Counted from the first letter of the stretch, positions 37,354 to 47,373 are shown. The stretch: 64,000 nt of DNA from Endozoicomonas sp. G2_2 (GCF_017744135.1 NZ_JAGHQU010000008.1:124001-188000); one strand, 5' to 3'. Translations and numbers: made by a program. Notes: generated by a model from the sequence alone, not told the origin.

Positions 37354-37610
37354 TTTAGCAGCCGTACAGCGATTCGCCGCTATCGCGAACCGGAGCTGCC
37401 TTCGGCGATTGCCGCAACGCTTTCAGATCAATCGGCATGCCTTGCTCGGCGCTATGCGGGCAGGGGCCGACCGCGGCCCGGCGCATGATCGCGCTCATGC
37501 AGCGCGGGTAGCCAAGCGCTTTTCCTGCAAGGCAGCGACGTCGATACAGTAGGATCGAGGCTGAGCCCGGCATCTCGTGTGTCGGTGGTTGACCGGATCA
37601 GGACGAAGCG

Positions 37611-40600
37611 ATGACGCAGTCGATCACGAAAGTGCTGGTGGCCAACCGCGGCGAGATCGCGATCCGGGTCATGCGTACGGCCAACGAGATGGGCATCCGC
37701 ACGGTGGCGATCTATGCCCACGAGGATCGTTTCGCGCTGCACCGCTTCAAGGCCGACGAGAGCTATCTCGTGGGCAGCGGCCAACAGCCGATTGCCGCTT
37801 ATCTGGATATCGACGCGATCATCCAGGTGGCGCGCGACTGCGGTGCGGACGCGATTCATCCGGGCTACGGTTTTCTCTCCGAGAACCCGAACTTCCCGAA
37901 AGCCTGCGAGGCCGCCGGTATCGTATTCATCGGCCCGCCGGTCGCCGTGCTCAACGCCTTCGGCGACAAGGTTTCGGCCCGCGAGGCCGCGGAGCGGACT
38001 GGCGTGCCGGTCATCCCGGCGTCCGGCGTGTTGCCTGACGACCGCGACGAGATCGCCGCCATCGCGGACAAGCTCGGCTACCCGCTCATGATCAAGGCGA
38101 GCTGGGGCGGCGGTGGGCGCGGCATGCGTCGGGTCGAGGATGCCGACAAGCTGCTCGACGAGGTCGATATCGCGAAACGCGAGGCCGGCTCGGCGTTCGG
38201 CAACGATGCCGTCTATCTGGAAAAGCTGGTCGAGCGTGCCCGCCATGTGGAGGTCCAGATTCTGGGCGATAGCCACGGCAATGTCGTGCATCTGTTCGAG
38301 CGCGATTGTTCGGTCCAGCGGCGCAACCAGAAGGTGGTGGAGCGCGCGCCGGCGCCGTATCTCGACGACGCCACCCGCCAGGGCCTGTGCGATTCGGCCA
38401 TGCGGCTGTGTTCGCACGTCGGCTATGTCGGTGCGGGCACGGTGGAATTCCTGCTCGATGTCGACAGCGGCGCGTTCTATTTCATCGAGGTCAATCCGCG
38501 TATTCAGGTCGAGCACACGGTCACGGAAGAAGTCACCGGTGTGGACGTGGTGCGCGCCCAGATCCGGATCGCCGAGGGTGCGGCGATCGGCGCCGACGAT
38601 GCGCTGCCGGCTCAGGAGCTGATCACCATCGACGGCCATGCGCTGCAGTGCCGCGTGACCACCGAGGACCCGGAGAATGGCTTCGCGCCGGATCACGGAC
38701 GGCTCACCGCCTATCGCAGTTCGGCCGGTTTCGGCGTGCGCCTGGACGGCGGTACGGCCTATACCGGCGCGGTGATCACGCCGTACTACGACTCGCTGCT
38801 GGTCAAGGTCACCACCTGGGCGCGTACCGTCGACGCCACCATCTCGCGTATGGATCGCGCCCTGCGAGAATTCCGCATCCGCGGGCTGTCGACCAACCTG
38901 CAGTTCCTCGAAAACGTCATCGGCCACCCGAGTTTCATGGCGGCCGAATACACCACCCGCTTCATCGACACAACGCCCGAGCTGTTCGAGTTCAAGGCCC
39001 GTCAGGACCGCGCCACGCGGCTACTGCGTTTCATCGGTGATGTGACCGTCAACGGCCATCCGCAGATGGAAGGCCGCACGGTGCCGCGCGTCGTGTTTCC
39101 CGAGGCGCCGCGACCGGCCTGCGACCTGCATGCGGCCCCGCCGCGCGGCCTGCGCGATGAACTGCTCGAGCGCGGCCCGGCCGCCTTCGGCCAGTGGATG
39201 CGTGAGCAACAGCGCGTGCTGCTCACCGACACCACCATGCGCGACGCTCACCAGTCGCTGTTGGCCACGCGCATGCGCACGCACGATATCGCCGCTATCG
39301 CGCCCTATTACGCGCGCATGTTGCCCGGCCTGCTGTCGCTGGAATGCTGGGGCGGGGCGACCTTCGACGTGGCCCTGCGTTTTCTCAAGGAAGACCCCTG
39401 GGAACGCCTGGCGCTGATCCGCGAGGCTGCGCCGAATATCCCGCTGCAGATGCTGCTGCGCGCCTCCAACGCGGTCGGCTACACGAACTATCCCGACAAC
39501 GTCGTGCGTTATTTCGTGGCGCAGGCGGCGCGCAACGGTATCGATATCTTCCGCGTGTTCGATTCGCTCAACTGGGTCGAGAACATGCGCGTGGCCATGG
39601 ACGCGGTGATCGAGGCCGGCGGTGTTTGTGAAGGTACGATCTGCTACACCGGCGATCTGTTCGATCCGGCCCGGCCGAAGTACAACCTCAAATACTACGT
39701 CGACAAGGCGAAAGCGCTGGAGAAAGCCGGCGCGCATGTACTCGGTATCAAGGACATGGCCGGTATCTGCCGACCGCGCGCGGCCGCCGAACTGGTGCGC
39801 GTGTTGAAACAGGAAACCGGCCTGCCGATCCATTTTCATACCCACGACACCTCGGGGATCGCAGCCTCGACGCTGCTGGCCGCGGTCGAGGCTGGCGTGG
39901 ACGCCATCGACGGCGCGCTGGATTCGATGAGCGGGCTGACCTCGCAGCCGAATTTGGGCTCGATGGCCGCCGCGCTCGAACATACCGATCGCGATCCCGG
40001 GATCGACCGCGAGGCCATGCAGTCGCTGTCGAACTACTGGGAAGGCGTGCGCAGTGTGTATGCGCCGTTCGAGGCCAATGTCCGCTCCGGCACGGCGGAT
40101 GTCTATCGCCATGAAATGCCGGGCGGGCAGTACACCAATCTGCGCGAGCAGGCGCGGGCACTCGGCCTGGCCGATCGCTGGCCCGAGATCGCCAAGGCCT
40201 ATGCGCAAGTCAACCAGCTGTTCGGCGATATCGTGAAGGTCACGCCGACGTCCAAGGTGGTCGGCGACATGGCGCTGCATATGGTTGCCAACGACCGCAG
40301 CGCCGAAGAGATCGCCGATCCCGACGTGGATATCGATTTCCCGGATTCCGTGGTGGCGCTGTTCAAGGGCGAGCTGGGTTTTCCGGCCGACGGCTTTCCC
40401 GAATCCCTGCAGAAGAAGGTGCTGCGCGGCGAAAAGCCGCTCACCGACCGCCCTGGCGCGCTGCTCGACGATATCGATCTGGAAGCCGAGCGCGAGACCG
40501 CCGGCGAAGCACTCGGCACCACGCTCAGCGATACCCAGCTCGCCTCGCATCTGATGTATCCCAAGGTGTTCGCGGACTATGTCGCCCATCGCCAGCGCTA

Positions 40601-41060
40601 TGGCAACGTCAGCCCGCTATCGACCCAGGTGTTCTTCTACGGCCTGCGCGGCGAGGAGGAAACACGGGTCGATATCGAGCCCGGCAAGCGCCTGCTCATC
40701 AGTCTGCAGGGCCAGGCTGATGCCGATGAGGACGGCATCGTGCGCCTGTTCTTCGAGCTCAACGGCCAGCCGCGACCGATCCGTATCGCCCGCGCCGGTA
40801 GCGACGCGGCGATCGCCCATCCCAAGGCCGACAAGAACGACGCCAACCAGGTCGGTGCGCCCATGCCGGGCATGGTGGTGCACACGGCGGTGCGCGAAGG
40901 CCAGGAGGTCAAGGCCGGCGACGCGCTGCTCGGTCTGGAGGCAATGAAGATGGAAACGACGATTTCGGCGCCCCACGACGGCCGAATCGCGACGCTGCAT
41001 GTCTCCAGCGGGGTGACGGTCGCGGCCGGCGACCTGCTGGTCACGCTCGACGCGCCTTAG
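37611..41060 (+). CDS. pyc: Pyruvate carboxylase, single-chain
   Basis: A 1149-residue biotin enzyme that carboxylates pyruvate to oxaloacetate. In order it has: the N-terminal biotin carboxylase (VLVANRGEIAIRVMRTANEM, then the ATP-grasp with GGGGRGMR and VEFLLDVDSGAFYFIEVNPR); the carboxyltransferase (LLTDTTMRDAHQSLLATRMR and a His-rich HFHTHDTSG metal site); and the C-terminal biotinyl domain EAMKMETT, with the biotinylated Lys at about 1113. The single-chain form is common outside gammaproteobacteria and less usual here, where two-subunit forms or PEP carboxylase prevail. No adjacent regulator is visible. Confidence 0.96.
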   Translation: MTQSITKVLVANRGEIAIRVMRTANEMGIRTVAIYAHEDRFALHRFKADESYLVGSGQQPIAAYLDIDAIIQVARDCGADAIHPGYGFLSENPNFPKACEAAGIVFIGPPVAVLNAFGDKVSAREAAERTGVPVIPASGVLPDDRDEIAAIADKLGYPLMIKASWGGGGRGMRRVEDADKLLDEVDIAKREAGSAFGNDAVYLEKLVERARHVEVQILGDSHGNVVHLFERDCSVQRRNQKVVERAPAPYLDDATRQGLCDSAMRLCSHVGYVGAGTVEFLLDVDSGAFYFIEVNPRIQVEHTVTEEVTGVDVVRAQIRIAEGAAIGADDALPAQELITIDGHALQCRVTTEDPENGFAPDHGRLTAYRSSAGFGVRLDGGTAYTGAVITPYYDSLLVKVTTWARTVDATISRMDRALREFRIRGLSTNLQFLENVIGHPSFMAAEYTTRFIDTTPELFEFKARQDRATRLLRFIGDVTVNGHPQMEGRTVPRVVFPEAPRPACDLHAAPPRGLRDELLERGPAAFGQWMREQQRVLLTDTTMRDAHQSLLATRMRTHDIAAIAPYYARMLPGLLSLECWGGATFDVALRFLKEDPWERLALIREAAPNIPLQMLLRASNAVGYTNYPDNVVRYFVAQAARNGIDIFRVFDSLNWVENMRVAMDAVIEAGGVCEGTICYTGDLFDPARPKYNLKYYVDKAKALEKAGAHVLGIKDMAGICRPRAAAELVRVLKQETGLPIHFHTHDTSGIAASTLLAAVEAGVDAIDGALDSMSGLTSQPNLGSMAAALEHTDRDPGIDREAMQSLSNYWEGVRSVYAPFEANVRSGTADVYRHEMPGGQYTNLREQARALGLADRWPEIAKAYAQVNQLFGDIVKVTPTSKVVGDMALHMVANDRSAEEIADPDVDIDFPDSVVALFKGELGFPADGFPESLQKKVLRGEKPLTDRPGALLDDIDLEAERETAGEALGTTLSDTQLASHLMYPKVFADYVAHRQRYGNVSPLSTQVFFYGLRGEEETRVDIEPGKRLLISLQGQADADEDGIVRLFFELNGQPRPIRIARAGSDAAIAHPKADKNDANQVGAPMPGMVVHTAVREGQEVKAGDALLGLEAMKMETTISAPHDGRIATLHVSSGVTVAAGDLLVTLDAP

Positions 41061-41305
41061 CCGAAATCTTCGGCTGAAATGCGTGGGCCGCCCGCACGCT
41101 GCCCATGATCGGTGGCTGGCCGCGTCGTGCCGGCCGGCGCATGGTGTGACCGCGTGCCGCGCACTGGCGGCTGCCCGGGCCGTCAGCACGGTAATTTCGG
41201 CAACCCGTTCGGGACGACGAGGTCTTCCACCAAAGTCGTATGGGCCGCTGTTTGGCGGGTGCTGCACTGTGCAACGACAACAATTATTAACGAGGAGAAA
41301 TGGCG

Positions 41306-42529
41306 ATGGGCAATCTTCGAGGCGCCCTGTCGGCGCTGACCGTGGCCGGCGCGATGGCGGTCGGCATGCCGGCACACGCCGCCGGCAACGACGACGGCAA
41401 GGTTCGGATCGGCGTGCTGGGCGACATGTCCGGCGTCTACTCCACCGGCTTCAGTGGGCGCGGCGCCGTAGCCGCCGTGAAGATGGCGGTCGAGGACTTT
41501 GGCGGCGAAGCACTCGGCGAAGAGGTCGAAGTGCTGTCGGCCGATCACCAGAACAAGGCGGACATCGCCTCGGCCACCGCGCGTGAGTGGATCGACCGCG
41601 AGAAGGTCGACGTGATCATGGACCTGACCAATAGCGCGGTCGGTCTCGCCGTTCAGCAACTGGCATCAAACAAGGGCATCATCACCATCAACACCGGCGC
41701 CGCCACGTCGGAGCTGACCAACGAGGCCTGCACGCCCTACGGCATCCACTACGGCTACGACACTCATGCGCTGCCGGTGGGTACCGCGACCGCCATCGTG
41801 AAAAACGGCGGTAAGAAGTGGTTCTTCATCACCGCCGACTATGCCTTCGGTCATTCGCTGGAGAAGAACACCCGCGCGGTGGTGGAGGAACTGGGCGGCA
41901 GCGTCGCGGGTTCGGTGCGGGCCCCGTTGAACACCAACGATTTCTCGTCCTATCTGCTGCAGGCGAAAAGTTCGGGCGCGGACGTGATTGGCCTCGCCAA
42001 CGCCGGTCAGGACACCACCAACGCGGTCAAGCAGGCCAACGAGTTTGGCATCGTCTCCGGCGGCCAGTCGCTGGCCGGCATGCTGGTGCTGATTTCCGAC
42101 GTGCAGAGCCTGGGCCTGGATAGTACTGCCGGGCTGCAGTTCACCGTTGGCTGGTACTGGGACCACGACGAGCAGTCGCGCGAGTGGACCGAGCGCTATC
42201 TCGACAACGGTGGCACCACGCCGACCTTCCCGCACGCGGCGCTGTATTCGTCGACCACGGCTTATCTGAACGCGGTCGAAGCGGCCGGCACCGACGAGAG
42301 CGACGCCGTGCGCAAGGCGATCGGTAACAAGCCGATCGACGATTTTTTCGCCAAGGGCGGCCAGATTCGCGACGACGGTCTGCTCGAGCACGACATGTAT
42401 CTGCTCAAGGTCAAGAAGCCGGCGGAATCCGAAAGCCGCTGGGACATCGCCACCGTCGAACGCACGATTCCCGGCGATCAGGCCTACCCGCCGTTGTCCG
42501 AATCCGGCTGCGCGATGCTCGACAACTAG
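41306..42529 (+). CDS. ABC transporter substrate-binding protein (branched-chain amino acid type), orphan copy
   Basis: A 407-residue periplasmic binding protein of the Leu/Ile/Val family with a cleavable signal peptide ending AHA. The start is set by GAGGAG at 41292-41297, which fits the ATG at 41306 (eight bases) better than the ATG at 41300. It is clearly paralogous to the binding protein at 53844-55061; both share LGDMSGVY-like, SADHQNKAD, NSAVGLAVQ and ITADYAFGHSL blocks. No permease is adjacent, so it may deliver a ligand to the Liv importer 10 kb away. Confidence 0.85.
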   Translation: MGNLRGALSALTVAGAMAVGMPAHAAGNDDGKVRIGVLGDMSGVYSTGFSGRGAVAAVKMAVEDFGGEALGEEVEVLSADHQNKADIASATAREWIDREKVDVIMDLTNSAVGLAVQQLASNKGIITINTGAATSELTNEACTPYGIHYGYDTHALPVGTATAIVKNGGKKWFFITADYAFGHSLEKNTRAVVEELGGSVAGSVRAPLNTNDFSSYLLQAKSSGADVIGLANAGQDTTNAVKQANEFGIVSGGQSLAGMLVLISDVQSLGLDSTAGLQFTVGWYWDHDEQSREWTERYLDNGGTTPTFPHAALYSSTTAYLNAVEAAGTDESDAVRKAIGNKPIDDFFAKGGQIRDDGLLEHDMYLLKVKKPAESESRWDIATVERTIPGDQAYPPLSESGCAMLDN

Positions 42530-42555
42530 CGCGCCATTCACGGCATGAAACCCAG

Positions 42556-42588
42556 GCCGCCGGCGTTCGCGCCGGCGGCGCTCTTTCT
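42556..42588 (+). terminator. Probable terminator after the orphan binding protein gene
   Basis: GCCGCCGGCG-TTCG-CGCCGGCGGC (42556-42579) is a perfect 10-bp stem with a UUCG loop followed by a short T-rich tract, 26 bases after the stop. Confidence 0.65.
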
Positions 42589-42617
42589 ATACCTCTCTGA
42601 CCATCGAGTGCCCGACC

Positions 42618-44144
42618 ATGACCGACAAGCAAATTGACCGTATCCGTGCCAACGGCAAGGTGCCGCTGTTCATCGACGGCGAATTCGTCGACAGCACCAC
42701 GAGTGACTGGATCGAGCTGAACAACCCGGCGACCCAGGAGGTCATCGCCCAGGTTCCGGTCGCCACCGACGACGAGATGCAGCGCGCGGTCGAATCCGCG
42801 AAGGCGGCGTTCAAGGAATGGCGCGATGTGCCCACGGTCGAGCGCGTGCGCTATCTGTTCAAGTACCAGACGTTGCTCAAGGAGCGCCAGGAAGAGATCG
42901 CCAAGGTGCTTTCCGAGGAGACGGGCAAGACCTTCGCCGATGCCATGGGCGACGTCTGGCGCGGTATCGAAGTGGTCGAACATGGCTGCGGCATGACCAC
43001 CCATATGATGGGCGAGACCGCCGAGAACGTCGCCCGCAATATCGATACGCACAGCTATGTACACCCGATCGGCGTCTGTGCCGGGATTACGCCCTTCAAC
43101 TTCCCGGCCATGATCCCGCTGTGGATGTACCCGCTGGCCGTGGCCTGCGGCAACAGCTTCATCCTCAAGCCGTCGGAGCAGGATCCGCTCACCCCGGTCA
43201 TGCTCACCGAACTGTTCGCCGAGGCGGGCTTCCCGAAAGGCCTGCTGCAGCTGATCCACGGCGACAAGCGCCAGGTGGACGCGATTCTCGATCACCCGGA
43301 CGTCAAGGCCGTGTCCTTCGTCGGTTCCGTGCCGGTCGCCGAGCACGTCTATCGAAAAGGCACGCACAACCTCAAGCGTGTGCAGGCCATGGCGGGTGCC
43401 AAGAACCACATGATCGTCATGCCCGATGCCGACAAGGAACAGGTCGTGTCTTCGCTGGTGGGTTCCTCCTGCGGCGCGGCCGGCCAGCGCTGCATGGCGA
43501 TCTCGGTCGCGGTGCTCGTGGGCGAATCGACTCGCGACTGGGTCGACGACATCAAGCAGGCGCTGTCCGAGATCCGTCCCGGCGCGCCGGGCGACGACGG
43601 CGCGGCCTACGGCCCGCTCATCAACAAAAAATCACGCGATCGCGTGCGCGACCTGATCCAGGGCGCGTCCGCCGAAGGCGCCGATGTGCTGCTCGACGGC
43701 TCGGATGTGGCAGTCGACGGCTACCCGGACGGCAACTGGATCGGCCCGACCCTGTTCGACAACGTCACCACCGACATGAAGATCTACAACGAAGAGATCT
43801 TCGGCCCGGCGCTGTGCGTGATGCATGTCGACACGCTCGAAGAGGCGATCGAACTGGTCAACGCCAACCCCTACGGCAACGGCACCTCGATCTACACCAA
43901 GTCGGGCGCGGCCGCTCGCAAGTACCAGCACGAGACGGAAGTCGGCCAAGTCGGTATCAACCTGCCGATTCCCGTACCCGCGCCGTTCTTCTCCTTCACC
44001 GGCTCGAAGAACTCCTTCTTCGGCGACCTGCACGCCTACGGCAAACAGGCCGTGCGCTTCTATACCGAAACCAAGACCGTGCTCTCGCGCTGGCCCGAGG
44101 ACGACGTGCCTGCGGGTCCGAACATGACGATCAGCATGCGCTGA
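42618..44144 (+). CDS. mmsA: Methylmalonate-semialdehyde dehydrogenase (CoA-acylating)
   Basis: A 508-residue aldehyde dehydrogenase that oxidises methylmalonate semialdehyde to propionyl-CoA, the last step of valine degradation. Typical MmsA blocks are [22 protein letters not shown]-like [18 protein letters not shown], and the catalytic Cys in [14 protein letters not shown]. The C-terminal [20 protein letters not shown] is diagnostic. It belongs functionally with the genes at 45419-49431, from which it is separated by a small insert. Confidence 0.93.
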   Translation: MTDKQIDRIRANGKVPLFIDGEFVDSTTSDWIELNNPATQEVIAQVPVATDDEMQRAVESAKAAFKEWRDVPTVERVRYLFKYQTLLKERQEEIAKVLSEETGKTFADAMGDVWRGIEVVEHGCGMTTHMMGETAENVARNIDTHSYVHPIGVCAGITPFNFPAMIPLWMYPLAVACGNSFILKPSEQDPLTPVMLTELFAEAGFPKGLLQLIHGDKRQVDAILDHPDVKAVSFVGSVPVAEHVYRKGTHNLKRVQAMAGAKNHMIVMPDADKEQVVSSLVGSSCGAAGQRCMAISVAVLVGESTRDWVDDIKQALSEIRPGAPGDDGAAYGPLINKKSRDRVRDLIQGASAEGADVLLDGSDVAVDGYPDGNWIGPTLFDNVTTDMKIYNEEIFGPALCVMHVDTLEEAIELVNANPYGNGTSIYTKSGAAARKYQHETEVGQVGINLPIPVPAPFFSFTGSKNSFFGDLHAYGKQAVRFYTETKTVLSRWPEDDVPAGPNMTISMR

Positions 44145-44159
44145 GTTTCGAGAAAAGGT

Positions 44160-44750
44160 ATGCGCCGACTTGTTTTTATCATAGCGCCGTTAGTAATGAT
44201 GGCAATGGGGTGCAGTACGACTCCCGGCGACGCTGCGTATCGCGCAGGCCATGCGCAACAAGCAGCGGAACTCTATAGAGCGGAAGCAAACCAAGGCGAC
44301 GCAGAGGCAGCACTAAAACTCGGTGTGCTTCTCGACGAAGGAAAGGTTAGTCCAGACACTTTTGGCACGGCGGGGCAGGCGTTTACGAAGGGCTGCAAGC
44401 TCGGCAGCTTGGCGAGCTGCCATAACGTTGGAGTGGCTTACGAATACGGCAAAAACGGGTTGGCTCAAGACCGTAGCGAGGCAAGAACTTACTACGAAAA
44501 AGCAGCAAAACTTGGTTATATGCAGTCGCAATATAACCTCGCCAGCCTCTACGCAAACCGATACTTCTCGAACGATATCGAAGGGTATAAGTGGTTGCTC
44601 GTTTCTCAAATGCAGGCCGAGAAATGTGCTTCTCAACCATTGTGTGAGTGGGTGCTTAGTGACCCGCCAGGCCATAAGCAAAAACTGCACGACCGTATGT
44701 CCGAGCAAGACCTGCGAACTGCAAAGCAGCAGGCAAGTGCGTGGCGCTGA
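44160..44750 (+). CDS. Sel1-repeat lipoprotein
   Basis: A 196-residue lipoprotein (lipobox AMGC) whose mature part contains Sel1-type helical repeats: ALKLGVLLDEG, ASCHNVGVAYEYGKNG with LAQDRSEARTYYEKAAKLGY, and SQYNLASLYANRYF. Such proteins usually mediate protein contacts in the envelope. Codon and base use differ from the neighbours: the gene is clearly less GC-rich, which suggests acquisition. It sits between mmsA and the rest of the valine cluster. Confidence 0.78.
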   Translation: MRRLVFIIAPLVMMAMGCSTTPGDAAYRAGHAQQAAELYRAEANQGDAEAALKLGVLLDEGKVSPDTFGTAGQAFTKGCKLGSLASCHNVGVAYEYGKNGLAQDRSEARTYYEKAAKLGYMQSQYNLASLYANRYFSNDIEGYKWLLVSQMQAEKCASQPLCEWVLSDPPGHKQKLHDRMSEQDLRTAKQQASAWR

Positions 44751-44810
44751 AACTTAACAGTCTGCAGCCACTTGATGTTTCACCCGGTGCCAGAGCGTGA
44801 AATCAGTAAA

Positions 44811-44842
44811 GGCACGTGGGTGCGATGGCTATCGCATGTGCC
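44811..44842. promoter_or_regulatory. Inverted repeat upstream of the antitoxin gene
   Basis: GGCAC...TGCGAT and ATCGCA...GTGCC form an interrupted inverted repeat ending 25 bases before the antitoxin ATG. Toxin-antitoxin pairs usually autoregulate through such sites; a 3' hairpin of the Sel1 gene is the alternative. Confidence 0.4.
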
Positions 44843-44867
44843 CGTACTGAAAATCAGTGGTACAACC

Positions 44868-45104
44868 ATGAGCATGAGTATCGATATCGAAGAGATCATC
44901 CGGCTGCCGGTTTCGGAACGGCTAAGGGTCATCGAGCAGCTATGGGATTCGGTAGTTCTGGAGCCCGAAAAGGTCGATGTGCCTGATTGGCATCGCAAAG
45001 AATTGCGCCGACGGCTGAATGCCTATGAAACGAAGCCCAAGGAAGGCAACGCTTGGCGGGATGTTCGCCAGCGACTCGAGGGGAATGAAAAATCGAATCG
45101 CTGA
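44868..45104 (+). CDS. Antitoxin of the addiction-module (Unstab_antitox) family
   Basis: A 78-residue acidic protein matching PF09720-type antitoxins: SIDIEEIIRLPVSERLRVIE then QLWDSVVLEPEKVDVPDWHR, and the LRRRLNAYE segment. Start could be the ATG at 44868 or 44874. Its 3' end overlaps the reading frame of a RelE/ParE-type toxin, the normal gene order for this family. Confidence 0.75.
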   Translation: MSMSIDIEEIIRLPVSERLRVIEQLWDSVVLEPEKVDVPDWHRKELRRRLNAYETKPKEGNAWRDVRQRLEGNEKSNR

Positions 45105-45388
45105 TTGTTCTGCCCGAAGCCGAAGCAGACCTTGAGGAAGCTTTCAGCTGGTATGAAGAGCAAAGGCCGGGTTTGGGCAGCGAATTTCTCGACGAGGTCA
45201 GTGCTGCATTTAACCGAATTTGCGCCTACCCGCGTGCATGTCCGTCGGTCGAGGCGAATATTCGGCGCGGGTTTACTCACCGTTTTCCATACTCCGTGTA
45301 TTTCGAGTTGGAGGCGAGCATTTATGTTTTCGCGGTTCTGCATCAGAAACAGGCGCCGGCCGCCTGGTATAGCCGCGCGAATAACTGA
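45085..45388 (+). pseudogene. RelE/ParE-type toxin gene with a frame break at its start
   Basis: The long frame reads IESLIVLPEAEADLEEAFSW and then YEEQRPGLGSEFLDEVSAAF and FPYSVYFELEASIYVFAVLH, a clear RelE/ParE toxin ending at 45388. Its expected start ATG (45085) is in another frame: between it and the toxin frame lies a run of five A (45088-45092). Removing one A would give MKIESLIVLP. The first in-frame standard start in the toxin frame is a TTG at 45173, which would remove about 28 residues. It is therefore inactivated, expressed by frameshifting, or a sequence error. Confidence 0.65.
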
Positions 45389-45418
45389 CGAAACGCCCTA
45401 TAACCGCGCCAAATCGAC

Positions 45419-46579
45419 ATGAATTTCGAACTCGACGACACCCAGATCGCACTGCGTGAAGCGGCCGAAGACTTCGCGCGCAAGGCGCTCGCGCCCAAGG
45501 CGGCGGAATGGGATGCGGAATCGATCTTCCCGCGTGACGTGATCGCCCGGGCCGGCGAACTCGGGTTCTGTGGGCTGTATACGCCGGAAGAACAGGGCGG
45601 GCTCAGTCTCGCCCGACTCGATAGCGCGATGATCTTCGAAGCACTCTCCGGCGGCTGCACGTCCACCGCGGCGTATATCAGCATCCACAACATGGCGACC
45701 TGGATGGTGGCTACGTTTGGCGGTGACGACGTACGCGACCAGTGGTGCGGCGAGCTGGCCGCGGGCGAAAAGCTGGCCTCGTACTGCCTGACCGAGCCGG
45801 GGGCCGGTTCGGATGCGGGTTCGTTGAAGACGAAGGCCGAGCGTGATGGCGATGCCTATGTGCTCAACGGCAGCAAGTGCTTCATCTCCGGCGCGGGCGA
45901 TACCGATCTGCTGGTGGTGATGGCGCGTACCGGCAAGGCCGGGCCGTCCGGGATCAGCACCTTTGCGGTGCCGGCGAACAGCGAGGGCATCAGCTACGGG
46001 CGCAAGGAACCCAAGATGGGCTGGAACAGCCAGGCCACGCGCACCATCACTTTCGAGGACGTGCGCGTACCGGCCGCCAACCGGCTCGGCGAGGAAGGCC
46101 AGGGGTTTTCGATCGCCATGAAAGGCCTGGACGGCGGGCGGATCAATATCGCGGCCTGCTCGCTGGGCACGGCCCAGGCCGCGCTCGACGCCAGCCGTCG
46201 CTACATGAGCGAGCGCGAGCAGTTCGGCAGCAAGCTGGAAACCTTCCAGGCGCTGCAGTTCAAACTGGCCGATATGGCCACCGAGCTGGTCGCCGCCCGC
46301 CAGATGGTCTGGCTGGCGGCCAGCCGGCTCGACAACGGCCATCCTGAAGCCACCGCCTTCTGTGCCATGGCCAAGCGCTTCGCCACCGACCGTTGCTTCG
46401 ATATCTGCAACACCGCGCTGCAGATTCACGGCGGCTACGGCTATATCCGCGAATATCCGCTGGAGCGCCACGTGCGCGACGTGCGCGTGCACCAGATTCT
46501 GGAAGGCACGAACGAGATCATGCGCATGATCATCGCCCGGCGCGTGCTCGCCGATCACGACGGCGATACGCTCCGGTGA
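45419..46579 (+). CDS. Acyl-CoA dehydrogenase, probably isobutyryl-CoA dehydrogenase
   Basis: A 386-residue FAD acyl-CoA dehydrogenase. It shows YCLTEPGAGSDAGSLKTKAE, the TFAVP and WNSQATRTITFEDVRVPAAN segments, ALQIHGGYGYIREYPLERH and the QILEGTNEIMRMI end with the catalytic Glu. The neighbours (hydratase, 3-hydroxyisobutyryl-CoA hydrolase, mmsB) indicate that it makes methacrylyl-CoA from isobutyryl-CoA in valine degradation. The next gene's GTG overlaps its stop (GTGA). Confidence 0.88.
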   Translation: MNFELDDTQIALREAAEDFARKALAPKAAEWDAESIFPRDVIARAGELGFCGLYTPEEQGGLSLARLDSAMIFEALSGGCTSTAAYISIHNMATWMVATFGGDDVRDQWCGELAAGEKLASYCLTEPGAGSDAGSLKTKAERDGDAYVLNGSKCFISGAGDTDLLVVMARTGKAGPSGISTFAVPANSEGISYGRKEPKMGWNSQATRTITFEDVRVPAANRLGEEGQGFSIAMKGLDGGRINIAACSLGTAQAALDASRRYMSEREQFGSKLETFQALQFKLADMATELVAARQMVWLAASRLDNGHPEATAFCAMAKRFATDRCFDICNTALQIHGGYGYIREYPLERHVRDVRVHQILEGTNEIMRMIIARRVLADHDGDTLR

Positions 46580-47373
46580 ATGACGGCATGCCGCCAGTCG
46601 AGCGCATGGACCGCACGGCGGTCCTGACCTTCGACAACCCGCCGGCGCATGTCTTTACCGCTTCGATCCTGCGCGACTTCGCCGCGCGGCTGGATGCGCT
46701 CGAAGCGGACCCCGACGTTACGGCGCTCGTGGTCACCGGCGCAGGCGATCGCTTCTTCTGTGCCGGTGACGATCTCAATATGTATGTGGGCGTGAACCCG
46801 GCCGAGGCGCGCGAACTCACGCGCCTGCTGGCGGCCGTGATCACCCGCCTGCGCGCATTCAGCGGCGTGACGATCGCCGCGATCAACGGCTGGTGTCTCG
46901 GGGGCGGGCTGGAATGTGCGCTGGCCTGCGATATTCGTATCGGCGAAGCCCATGCGCAATTCGGCCTACCGGAAGGGCGGGTCGGGTTGCTGCCCTGTGG
47001 CGGCGGTACGCAGATGCTCGCACGCCAGGTCGGCGATGGCTGGGCCAAGCGTCTGATCCTCTGCGGCGAAACCGTCGATGCCGATACCGCGCTGCGCATC
47101 GGCCTGATCGAGGAAACGGTTTCGGCAGGACAGGCGCGCGACGCCGCCCTCTCGCTCGCTGAAAAGGCCGCCCGCCAGAGTCCGGTCGCACTCGCTGAAA
47201 GCAAGACACTCGTCCATTCAAATCGAGCGGGCGATCTCGAAACGGGCCTGGCCCGCGAGCGCGACGCCTTTGGAGACCTGTTTGCAGGGCGCGATGCGGC
47301 CGAGGGCGTGGCCGCTTTTCTGGAAAAACGCGAACCCCAATGGAACCACAACAGGAGTCGCAATGAGCGATAG
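46576..47373 (+). CDS. Enoyl-CoA hydratase/isomerase family protein
   Basis: A 265-residue crotonase-fold protein. The oxyanion hole residues lie in FCAGDDLNMY and INGWCLGGGLECALACDIRI, and the Glu in FGLPEGRVGLLPCGGGT fits a hydratase. In this cluster it would hydrate methacrylyl-CoA to 3-hydroxyisobutyryl-CoA. GTG at 46576 is taken as start because it overlaps the upstream stop; an ATG at 46588 is possible. It overlaps the next gene by 11 bases. Confidence 0.85.
   Translation: MNDGMPPVERMDRTAVLTFDNPPAHVFTASILRDFAARLDALEADPDVTALVVTGAGDRFFCAGDDLNMYVGVNPAEARELTRLLAAVITRLRAFSGVTIAAINGWCLGGGLECALACDIRIGEAHAQFGLPEGRVGLLPCGGGTQMLARQVGDGWAKRLILCGETVDADTALRIGLIEETVSAGQARDAALSLAEKAARQSPVALAESKTLVHSNRAGDLETGLARERDAFGDLFAGRDAAEGVAAFLEKREPQWNHNRSRNER

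Noticed and set aside
37354-37610. A 72-codon minus-strand frame between the ZIP remnant and pyc
   Set aside because: No motif, no ribosome site and no sensible neighbour on that strand; better seen as spacer.
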